Origin: Rhodocista pekingensis | GTDB lineage: Bacteria; Pseudomonadota; Alphaproteobacteria; Azospirillales; Azospirillaceae | Reading direction: 5' to 3' | Assembly (NCBI RefSeq): GCF_042665545.1 | Contig: NZ_JBHTCM010000010.1 | Location: 921,899 to 985,898 of the forward strand | DNA: 64,000 nucleotides | In this document: one piece after another, positions 52,870 through 60,373 of the stretch | Layout of the letters: every line of letters starts with the position of its first letter | Numbering within the stretch: position 1 is the stretch's first letter | The notes under the pieces: model-generated | What the model saw: the letters and a program-made list of their open reading frames with translations, nothing else | What the model was told of the DNA's origin: nothing | Databases searched by the model: none | Translations under genes and position numbers: made by a program

Positions 52870-53487
52870 ATGCGGCTGCTGATCGCGGACGACCACGACC
52901 TGCTCCGGGATGCGCTTCGATCGCATATCGAGCGGGCATCACCGGGAACCGAGGTGCTGGGGGTCGGCTCCGTCGACGCGGCGGTGACCGCCCTGGCCCG
53001 GCACCGCGGCATCGAGCTGGTCCTGCTGGACCTGCGCATGCCCGGCATGAACGGGCTGGAGGGTCTGGTGCGGCTGCGCACCAGCCATCCCGGTGTGAAG
53101 GTGGCGCTGATGTCCGGCGAGGCCTCGCCGGAGGATGTGCGCGCCGCCCTGGCCTTCGGCGCCGTCGGTTTCCTGCCCAAGACACTGCCCGGCACGGCGC
53201 TGGTGGAGGCGATCTCACGCCTTGTCGCCGGCCAGACCTTCGTGCCGGAGGGGGCCGCCGCCCCCGAACCCGACTCTCCGCTCGCCGGCGGCGCCAGTTT
53301 CACCCGGCGCGAGCGCGAGGTCCTGGATTTCCTCCTCAAGGGCTGCTCCAACAAGGAGATCGCCCGGGCGCTGAGCCTGGAGGAGGTGACGGTGAAGCTG
53401 CATGTGCGCGGCCTCTGCCGCAAGCTGGGCGCCAAGAACCGCACCCAGGCCGCCATGCGAGCGGTGGAGATGGGCCTTGCCCGCTGA
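52870..53487 (+). CDS. LuxR/NarL-type response regulator
   Basis: 205 residues. The receiver domain has Asp7/Asp8 and phospho-acceptor Asp54 (LLDLRMPGMNG) with Lys in LPKTLPG, and the LuxR helix-turn-helix is LTRREREVLD-like, with GCSNKEIARALSLEEVTVKL. The stop overlaps the next gene by 11 bp. It probably belongs with the downstream kinases. Confidence 0.92.
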   Translation: MRLLIADDHDLLRDALRSHIERASPGTEVLGVGSVDAAVTALARHRGIELVLLDLRMPGMNGLEGLVRLRTSHPGVKVALMSGEASPEDVRAALAFGAVGFLPKTLPGTALVEAISRLVAGQTFVPEGAAAPEPDSPLAGGASFTRREREVLDFLLKGCSNKEIARALSLEEVTVKLHVRGLCRKLGAKNRTQAAMRAVEMGLAR

Positions 53488-53950
53488 GCGTCCCCCTTCG
53501 GTGCGGCACGACCTGCTGAACCACCTGAACGCCATCATGGGCTATGCCCTGCTGCTGGTCGAGGACCTGCCCGAGGGGCCGGAGCGCGACTTCGCGCGCC
53601 GCATCCGGCAGGCCGCGGGGGAGGCCCTGACGCTGGCCGACGGCCTGCCGCGGGAGCGGGGCCGGACCTGCCCGCGCCTGCTGCTGGTCGATCCCGCCGG
53701 CGATGCGCTGGCCGCGACGCTGGAGCAGCGCGGCTGGGAGGTCACGCCGGCCGCCACCGCGGCGGAAGCCGCGACCGCCCTGAAGGCCGCTCCCGGCGCC
53801 TGGCAGGTGGTGCTGGCCGCCCCGCGCCAGGCCCGCAGCGCCGCCCTGGCGAAGGTGCTGGGTGACACGCCCCTGGCCGAGCGCTGCGACGGCGAGGCGG
53901 AGGACGCGCTGGCCGCCCGCCTGACGGAACTGCTCTCCCGCAAGGGCTGA
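53477..53950 (+). CDS. Stand-alone HisKA plus degenerate receiver-like protein
   Basis: 157 residues from a TTG at 53477 that has GGAG seven bases upstream. RHDLLNHLNAIMGYALLLVE is a HisKA dimerisation/phospho-acceptor helix (candidate His11) of the RHDLRTPxN type. No HATPase domain follows. Instead PRLLLVDPAGDALAATLEQR starts a receiver-like fold without the usual acidic cluster. It overlaps the response-regulator gene by 11 bp. It may be a phosphotransfer or decoy protein. A GTG further in would shorten it by eight residues. Confidence 0.72.
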   Translation: MPAERPPSVRHDLLNHLNAIMGYALLLVEDLPEGPERDFARRIRQAAGEALTLADGLPRERGRTCPRLLLVDPAGDALAATLEQRGWEVTPAATAAEAATALKAAPGAWQVVLAAPRQARSAALAKVLGDTPLAERCDGEAEDALAARLTELLSRKG

Positions 53951-54122
53951 TCCCGCCGGACTGCCCCCGGGCCCGGTGCCCTGAGCCGGCCTCCTTCGAC
54001 CGGGCCGGCCGCTCCCGCGCCCGCCGTACCCCCTCCGTTTGCGACTCCCCCGGCGGCCGGTCCATGGCTTATCGTTCCCCTTTCCGCCCCTTGGTGTCCC
54101 GTGACGGGACAGGGTTGCCGCC

Positions 54123-57100
54123 ATGCCGAAGTCCCGTCGCCTGACCGAGTGCCCGCCCGACTGCGCCCCGGCCGGTGCCGGCGAGGGGGGCGGCACGGCC
54201 CCGCCGGCAGCGCCGGCGACGCCCGCCAAGTCCGGGAATCCCGGCCTGCTGGCGGCCCTGGCCGAGATGTCCACCGAACCGCTGGCCGCTCTGGTGCCCT
54301 GCCCCTGCGGCCTGACGGTCGCCGCCGGGAACAAGGCGGCGCGGCAGCAGCTCGGCGCCCGCATCGGGCTGCCGCTGCGGCAGATGCCGGTGCTGGCGCC
54401 GCAGGCCGAACGCATCACCGCCTTCTTCAGCGGGCCGCGGCTGCACAAGGAGATCGTGCTGCCCGGCGCCGCCGGCACGCTGCGCCTGCGCAAGGAGGGC
54501 GAGGTGCTGCTGGTGTCGCTGCTGCCGCCGCCCGCCTCCATGGCGCAGGAGGCCGCGACCCATCTGATCGACGGGCTGGAGCGGCTGAAGGACGGCCTGA
54601 TCCTGTACGACGCCGAGGACCGGGTGATGCTGTTCAACCAGCGCTTCCTGGACTTCTTCCCCGAGCTGGCGCCCTTCGTGCGGCCGGGCATCACCTTCGA
54701 GGCGGTGATGCGCAACCTGATGGCCAGCGGCACCCTGCCGATCCCGCCGGAGCGGGCGGAGGCGTGGCTGACCGACCGGCTGCACCGGCACCGCAACCCC
54801 GGCCCGCCGTTCGAGACGGCCCTGGGCAAGGACCGCATCATCCGCGTGGCCGAGCACCGCACCGGCGCCGGCGGCCATGTCTCGCTGGTGGTGGACGTGA
54901 CCGCCCTGCGCACCAGCGAGCGGCGGCTGCGCGACCTGATCGACGGATCGTTGCAGGGCATCGTCATCCATCGCGGCTTCGACGTCCTGTACGCCAACCA
55001 GTCCTTCGCCGGCATCTTCGGTTTCGACACGGCCGAGGCGCTGCTGAAGGAAGGCTCGCTGGACTTCATCATTCCGCCGGAGAACAAGGGACTGGCCCGG
55101 CGCAGCCTGGACCGGCTGCTGCGCGAGGGCGGGTCGTTCCAGCGCAGCCGCGTCGCCGCCCTGCGCCATGACGGGACGCGCATCTGGATCGAGGTGGCGG
55201 TGCGGGCGGTGGACTGGCTGGACGGCCCGGCCTTGCAGTCCATCGTCATGGACGTGACCGAGCGCGCCCGCGCCGAGGACGCCCTGGCCGCCAGCGAGGC
55301 GCGCTTCCGCGATCTGGTCAGCACCGTGCCGGGGCTGGTCTACCAGTGGTACGAGCGCACCGGAGGGGTTCACGGCTACAGCTATGTCAGCCCCCGCTCG
55401 CGGGAGATGTACGGCATCGCGCCGGAGGATCTGGTGCGCGACTGGTCGCTGCTGCCGATCCATCCGGAGGACCAGGACCGCTGGCGCCGGACCATCGCCG
55501 ACGCGGTCCTGCGCGAGACCGACTGGTCGTTCGAGGGCCGCTTCATCCTGCCCGACGGCTCGGTGCGCTGGTGGCGGGCCGTGTCGCGGCCGGTCCGGGT
55601 GGGGCCGGACGAGGTCCGCTTCAACGGCATCGTCATCGACATCGAGGAGCAGAAGCGGGCCGAGGCGGAACTCCAGTCGCGCGAGGCGATGCTGCGCTAT
55701 TCCGCCAGCCTGGCCGGGCTGGGCTACTGGGTCTGGGACCGGCGGCTGGCCTGGACCACCTACTGCTCGCCCGAGCTGGCGGCCATCCGCGGCGTCACCG
55801 TGGAGGAGTATCTGGAGACGCTGGGCAGCTTCGAACAGCAGCTCCGCTGGATCCAGCCGGAGGACCGCGACTACTACCGCACCCATGCGCTGGACGTGGC
55901 GCGGTCGCGCCGCACCTATGTCGTCGAGTACCGCATCCTGCGCCCCGACGGGCAGACCCGCTATGTCCGCGAGGTCGGCGGCCCGGTCTACGACGACCGC
56001 GGCGAGCTGGTGAAGTATGTCGGCGCCTTGCAGGACATCACCGACCGCAAGCAGCGCGAACTGGAGCTGGAGGAGGCGCGCGACCGGCTGGAGCGGCAGG
56101 CGGCGGAGATGACGGCGCTGGCGCTGGAGCTTCAGACCGCGCGCGACGCGGCGGAAGCGGCCAGCCGCGCCAAGTCCCGCTTCCTGGCGGTGATGAGCCA
56201 CGAGCTGCGGACGCCGATGACCGGCGTCATCGGCATGATCGACCTCTTGCTGGGCACCACCGTGACCAGCGACCAGCGCCGCTATCTGGAGACGCTGCAC
56301 TCCTCCGCCGACGCGCTGCTGGTGGTGCTGAACGACATCCTGGACTTCTCCAAGATCGAGGCCGGCCAACTGGTGATCGAGGCGATCCCGGTCCGGCTCC
56401 AGGCCCTGCTGGACGACGTGATCGACCTGTTCGCCCCGGCCGCCTCGCAGAAGGGGGTGGAGCTGCGGGTGCGCCAGCCCGACCGGCGCCAGAAGAACCG
56501 CCTGCCGACGGAGCTGACGGGCGACCCGACGCGGCTGCGGCAGGTGCTGATGAACCTGGTCGGCAACGCCGTGAAGTTCACCCCGGCCGGCAGCATCGAG
56601 CTGCGCGCCGAGGCGAAGCGGGAGGAGTCTGGTTCCTGGCTGCTGCGCTTCGAGGTCGAGGACACCGGCATCGGCATTCCGCCGGACGTGGTGCCGATGC
56701 TGTTCGAATCCTTCACCCAGGCCGATGCCTCCACCACCCGGCGCTTCGGCGGCACCGGGCTGGGGCTGGCGATCTGCAAGCGGCTGGTCACCATGATGGG
56801 CGGCGAGATCGGGGTGCGCAGCGAGCCCCGCCGCGGTTCCGTCTTCTGGTTCACCGTCCGCATGGCCGGCCCCGCCGCCGAGCCGGCGGAGGAGACGGTC
56901 GAGGTCGCCGCGGAGGAGGGCCGCGCCAGCGGCGCGCGGGTGCTGCTGGCGGAGGACAACCCCGTCAACCGCCTGCTCATCACCACCATGCTGGAACGGA
57001 TGGGCTTCCGCCCCGACGCCGTGGCCAACGGCCGCGAGGCGGTGGAGGCGGTGCAGCGTGAGCGCTACGACGTCGTCCTGATGGACATGCAGATGCCGGA

Positions 57101-57305
57101 GATGGACGGCGACACGGCGGCCGGCGTCATCCGCGACCTGCCCGAACCGCTCTGCCGGCTGCCGATCGTGGCGCTGACGGCGGACGCGCTGCCGGAGAAC
57201 CGGGCCCGCCACCTGCGCGCCCGGCTGTTCGACGAGTATCTGACGAAGCCGATCGACTGGCCCCGGCTGGGCGAGGTGATCGCCGCCCTGGCCGCCCGCG
57301 GCTGA
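54123..57305 (+). CDS. Multi-PAS hybrid sensor histidine kinase
   Basis: 1060 residues with no membrane helix. Four PAS-like domains are visible: about 150-270 (DGLILYDAEDRVMLFNQRFL), 275-390 (QGIVIHRGFDVLYANQSF), 395-510 (TVPGLVYQWYERTGG) and 520-645 (ASLAGLGYWVWDRRLAW). They are followed by HisKA with His693 (MSHELRTPMTG), an HATPase domain (DTGIGIPP, FGGTGLGLAI) and a receiver domain with Asp988 (VVLMDMQMPEMDG). It is a cytoplasmic phosphorelay kinase. Its signal is unknown. Confidence 0.93.
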   Translation: MPKSRRLTECPPDCAPAGAGEGGGTAPPAAPATPAKSGNPGLLAALAEMSTEPLAALVPCPCGLTVAAGNKAARQQLGARIGLPLRQMPVLAPQAERITAFFSGPRLHKEIVLPGAAGTLRLRKEGEVLLVSLLPPPASMAQEAATHLIDGLERLKDGLILYDAEDRVMLFNQRFLDFFPELAPFVRPGITFEAVMRNLMASGTLPIPPERAEAWLTDRLHRHRNPGPPFETALGKDRIIRVAEHRTGAGGHVSLVVDVTALRTSERRLRDLIDGSLQGIVIHRGFDVLYANQSFAGIFGFDTAEALLKEGSLDFIIPPENKGLARRSLDRLLREGGSFQRSRVAALRHDGTRIWIEVAVRAVDWLDGPALQSIVMDVTERARAEDALAASEARFRDLVSTVPGLVYQWYERTGGVHGYSYVSPRSREMYGIAPEDLVRDWSLLPIHPEDQDRWRRTIADAVLRETDWSFEGRFILPDGSVRWWRAVSRPVRVGPDEVRFNGIVIDIEEQKRAEAELQSREAMLRYSASLAGLGYWVWDRRLAWTTYCSPELAAIRGVTVEEYLETLGSFEQQLRWIQPEDRDYYRTHALDVARSRRTYVVEYRILRPDGQTRYVREVGGPVYDDRGELVKYVGALQDITDRKQRELELEEARDRLERQAAEMTALALELQTARDAAEAASRAKSRFLAVMSHELRTPMTGVIGMIDLLLGTTVTSDQRRYLETLHSSADALLVVLNDILDFSKIEAGQLVIEAIPVRLQALLDDVIDLFAPAASQKGVELRVRQPDRRQKNRLPTELTGDPTRLRQVLMNLVGNAVKFTPAGSIELRAEAKREESGSWLLRFEVEDTGIGIPPDVVPMLFESFTQADASTTRRFGGTGLGLAICKRLVTMMGGEIGVRSEPRRGSVFWFTVRMAGPAAEPAEETVEVAAEEGRASGARVLLAEDNPVNRLLITTMLERMGFRPDAVANGREAVEAVQRERYDVVLMDMQMPEMDGDTAAGVIRDLPEPLCRLPIVALTADALPENRARHLRARLFDEYLTKPIDWPRLGEVIAALAARG

Positions 57306-57346
57306 ACCGCCGCGGGAAGGCCGGGCCTAACCCCTGCGGGCCGCCG

Positions 57347-57853
57347 TCAGGCGTGCCCGACTTCACCGTTGCTGCCGCGGTTCAGCACCTGGCGGCGGTA
57401 CAGGTCCACGAAGTCCAGCGGCTGGAGCATCAGCGGCGGATAACCGCCGTTCTGCGTCGCCTCGGCGACGATCTGGCGGGCGAACGGGAACAGCAGCCGC
57501 GGCGCCTCGATCAGCAGGATGGCGCGGGCCTGCTCCGCCGGGATCTGCGCCGGCAGGGTGAAGATGCCGGCATAGGACAGCTCGACGATGAAGGCCGTGC
57601 GGTCGTTGCGGGTGGCCTCGGCGCGCATCGACAGCACCACCTCGGACACGGTGTCGTTCAGGCCGCGCGCCTGCACGTCCACCTGGAGGTCGATCTTGGG
57701 CTGGCCCTGATCGGCCATCAGGCTCTGCGGCGCGTTCGGGTTCTCGAAGGAGAAGTCCTTGACGTACTGGGCATTGACGACCAGCGGCAGGGAGCTGGAC
57801 TGGGACTGCCGGCCGGCTTCGTTGTCACCGTTGGCGGCGGTTTCGTCGGTCAT
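57347..57853 (-). CDS. secB: Protein-export chaperone SecB
   Basis: 168 residues. LPLVVNAQYVKDFSFENPNA is the family start, followed by VELSYAGIFTLP and IEAPRLLFPFARQIVAEATQ, and GGYPPLMLQPLDFVDLYR near the end. It is a tetrameric chaperone delivering preproteins to SecA. It converges on the hybrid kinase. Confidence 0.95.
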   Translation of the reverse strand: MTDETAANGDNEAGRQSQSSSLPLVVNAQYVKDFSFENPNAPQSLMADQGQPKIDLQVDVQARGLNDTVSEVVLSMRAEATRNDRTAFIVELSYAGIFTLPAQIPAEQARAILLIEAPRLLFPFARQIVAEATQNGGYPPLMLQPLDFVDLYRRQVLNRGSNGEVGHA

Positions 57854-58040
57854 GGGCCAAAGACTCCCCGGGAAGTGTCGTGTCGCGGTCAGGATCCGGC
57901 GCCCGGAAGCGGCGCGCCGGCCGGGGGACTAGCACGGAAACCGGGTCCGGGCAACGGCGGACCCGGCCCGGCGGAGCGAGCGGTGCCGGCCCTGCCGCCT
58001 GCCGCTTGACAGGGCGGGCCGGGCCGGCCCACCCTGCCTG

Positions 58041-58096
58041 CCGTGGCGAGTTGCGGACCGGCTTGCAGGCCACGGTAAAGAAGCTGCTAAAAGGTC
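58041..58096 (+). promoter_or_regulatory. SAM-II riboswitch
   Basis: P1 stem CCGTGGC (58041-58047) with GCCACGG (58069-58075), the conserved CGGCTTGCAGG segment before the 3' arm, and GCTGCTAAAAGG near the end. These follow the SAM-II (metA motif) consensus of alphaproteobacteria. The pseudoknot can form partly (AGTT with AGCT). It lies upstream of metZ, a usual SAM-II target, and high S-adenosylmethionine should switch expression off. Confidence 0.85.
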
Positions 58097-58134
58097 GATG
58101 CCGTTCCTCCGCCGGGGGTCTCTCCCGCGGTCAG

Positions 58135-58163
58135 GGCCTCGATCCGCCGGTCGGGGCCTTTTT
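58135..58163 (+). terminator. Intrinsic terminator between riboswitch and metZ
   Basis: An 8-bp stem GGCCTCGA (58135-58142) with TCGGGGCC (58151-58158), including one T-G pair, followed by five T residues. It lies 39 bases after the riboswitch and 18 bases before the metZ start, so it can act as an attenuator. Confidence 0.75.
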
Positions 58164-58181
58164 CGTTTCCGGAGGACCGAC

Positions 58182-59438
58182 ATGGACGACACTTCCCCGA
58201 ACACCCCCGCTTCCGGGGCTCCCGCCCCCCGTCCCGCGGACACGGCCGGACCGGACGGCTGGCACCCGCGCACGACGCTGATCCATGCGGGCACGCGGCG
58301 CAGCGGCTTCGAGGAGACGAGCGAAGCCCTGTTCATGACCTCCGGCTACGTCTACGGCTCGGCCGAGGCGGCCGAGCACGCCTTCGCCAACGACGGCAGC
58401 CGCTTCGTCTATTCCCGCTTCCGCAACCCCACCGTCGCCATGTTCGAGGACCGCCTCGCGGCCTATGAGGGGTACGGACGCTGTTTCGCCACCGCCTCGG
58501 GCATGGCGGCCGTGTTCGCCGCGGTGATGGCGCTGGTCGGGGCCGGCGGGCGCATCGTCGCCTCGCGCGCCCTGTTCGGCTCCTGCCTCTACATCGTCAA
58601 GGACCTCGCCCCCCGCTACGGCATCACGACCGAGCTGGTGGACGCCACCGACCGCGCCGGCTGGGAGCGGGCGCTGGCGCGGCCGGCGGACCTGGTGTTC
58701 CTGGAGACGCCCAGCAATCCCTGCCTGGAGGTGGTGGATCTGGCCCATGTCACGGCGCTGGCCCACGCGGCCGGGGCGAAGGTGATCGTGGACAACGTCT
58801 TCGCCACGCCCGTGCTCCAGAAGCCGCGCGCCTTCGGGGTGGATGTCGTCGTCTATTCCGCGACCAAGCACATCGACGGCCAGGGCCGCTGCCTGGGCGG
58901 CGCAATCCTGTGCGACGGCGAGGTGGCGGCGACGCTGGCCGTCTTCCTGCGCCACACCGGCCCGGCCATGAGCCCGTTCAACGCCTGGGTGCTGCTGAAG
59001 GGTCTGGAGACGCTGGAGCTGCGGGTGCGCGCCCAGTGCGAGGGCGCGCTGGCCGTGGCCCGCTTCCTGGAAGGCCACCCGGCCGTGGCGCGGGTGGCCT
59101 ATCCCGGCCTGCCCAGCCATCCGCAGCACGATCTCGCGGCGCGCCAGATGGCGGGCGGCGGGCCGCTGGTCGCCTTCGACCTGCGCGGCGACGGGGAGGA
59201 GACCAAGGCCCGCGCCTTCCGCACCATGAACGCGCTGGGGCTGATCCTGATCTCCAACAATCTGGGCGACGCCAAGAGCCTGATCACCCACCCCGCCACC
59301 ACCACCCACCAGCGCCTGAGCGCGGAGGAGAAGGCGGAGCTGGGCATCTCCCCCGGCACGCTGCGCCTGTCCGTCGGGCTGGAGGACCCGGCCGACCTGA
59401 TCGCCGACCTGCGCCGGGCCCTGGACGCGGCGCACTGA
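58182..59438 (+). CDS. metZ: O-succinylhomoserine sulfhydrylase
   Basis: 418 residues of the Cys/Met-metabolism PLP family. The PLP lysine is Lys229 in YSATKHIDGQGR, and VYSRFRNPTVAMFEDRLAAYE and LETPSNPCLEVVDL are typical. SNNLGDAKSLITHPATTTHQ lies near the C-terminus. It makes homocysteine from O-succinylhomoserine and sulfide. Its leader carries the SAM-II riboswitch and terminator. GGAGG precedes the ATG. Confidence 0.93.
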   Translation: MDDTSPNTPASGAPAPRPADTAGPDGWHPRTTLIHAGTRRSGFEETSEALFMTSGYVYGSAEAAEHAFANDGSRFVYSRFRNPTVAMFEDRLAAYEGYGRCFATASGMAAVFAAVMALVGAGGRIVASRALFGSCLYIVKDLAPRYGITTELVDATDRAGWERALARPADLVFLETPSNPCLEVVDLAHVTALAHAAGAKVIVDNVFATPVLQKPRAFGVDVVVYSATKHIDGQGRCLGGAILCDGEVAATLAVFLRHTGPAMSPFNAWVLLKGLETLELRVRAQCEGALAVARFLEGHPAVARVAYPGLPSHPQHDLAARQMAGGGPLVAFDLRGDGEETKARAFRTMNALGLILISNNLGDAKSLITHPATTTHQRLSAEEKAELGISPGTLRLSVGLEDPADLIADLRRALDAAH

Positions 59439-59480
59439 CGGGCGCACCATCCGCTGGAGCGCCGCCGCGCCGGCCGGACC

Positions 59481-59533
59481 GGAATCCGGAGCATGGAATC
59501 CGGAGCACGGAACCCGGAGCATGGAACCCGGGG
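59481..59533. repeat. 14-bp tandem repeat
   Basis: Nearly four copies of a GGAATCCGGAGCAT unit, the later copies with small changes. Located after metZ and before the phasin-like gene. Confidence 0.9.
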
Positions 59534-59670
59534 CCGGTGCGGCGGGTTTCCCTGTCCCGGGCATTGTGCGGTGCAGCATGGTGCGCCATGATGCCGGCGG
59601 GAGGCGGTCCCGCCATGGCGCGGGGCCGCGTCGATCCGAAGGACGCGGCGACGCGGGAGAGGATGAGGCC

Positions 59671-60186
59671 ATGGCGACGACCCTGCCGATGCGGACGGCC
59701 CAGATCGCGGCCGAGCTGACGACCACGGCGATGGTGCTGGGGGAGACGGCGCTGGCGGCGCAGCAGACCGTGGCGCTGCGGCTGACCCGGCTGGCCCAGG
59801 CCGCGGCCGAGCCCTCCCGCCTGATGGACCCCGAATTCCGCCTGATGGGCTGGGAGAAGCTGGAGGCGGCCAGCGCCGCCGGCTTCGCCATGGTCGAGGG
59901 CTGGGGCGCCGTGCATGAGGCGTTCTGGCACTGGTCGGGCCGGCAGTGCGCCGCCGCCCAGGAAGCCACGCTGGCCGCCGCCACGGCGCGCGGAGCCCCC
60001 GACCTGATGCAGGCGCAGCAGCGCTTCGCCGAAGCCTCGCTGGACGCGGCCGAAGCCGCGGTGGCGCGGCTGACGCTGGCCACCGACCGCATCGCCCGGC
60101 TGGGGCTGGCCCCCTACCACAAGGCGACCCGATCCAACGCCCGGCGGCTGTCGCGGGAGGCGAAGCTGCCCGTGCTGCTGGGCTGA
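59671..60186 (+). CDS. Phasin-like protein
   Basis: 171 residues starting MATTLPMRTAQIAAELTTTA, all alpha-helical and Ala-rich. A phasin-family pattern is visible (DPEFRLMGWEKLEAASAAGF, TARGAPDLMQAQQRFAEASL). Phasins coat polyhydroxyalkanoate granules. GGATGAGG precedes the ATG. The call rests on pattern and is moderate. Confidence 0.7.
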   Translation: MATTLPMRTAQIAAELTTTAMVLGETALAAQQTVALRLTRLAQAAAEPSRLMDPEFRLMGWEKLEAASAAGFAMVEGWGAVHEAFWHWSGRQCAAAQEATLAAATARGAPDLMQAQQRFAEASLDAAEAAVARLTLATDRIARLGLAPYHKATRSNARRLSREAKLPVLLG

Positions 60187-60373
60187 CCCGCGGCCGGCGG
60201 CCGCATTCCCCTCCGGCCCCTGCCCCGGTTCCGCCCATGCTGCGGCGCTCCGGGCGGGGGAGCGGCGCGCCGGTTGCATGACTGCGGACTGGAACAGGAC
60301 CGTGCGGCTCCCATTTCCGTGGCATAATCCCCACCGACCGTCCGGCCACCCCGGCGCCGCAGATCCCGTCCCC

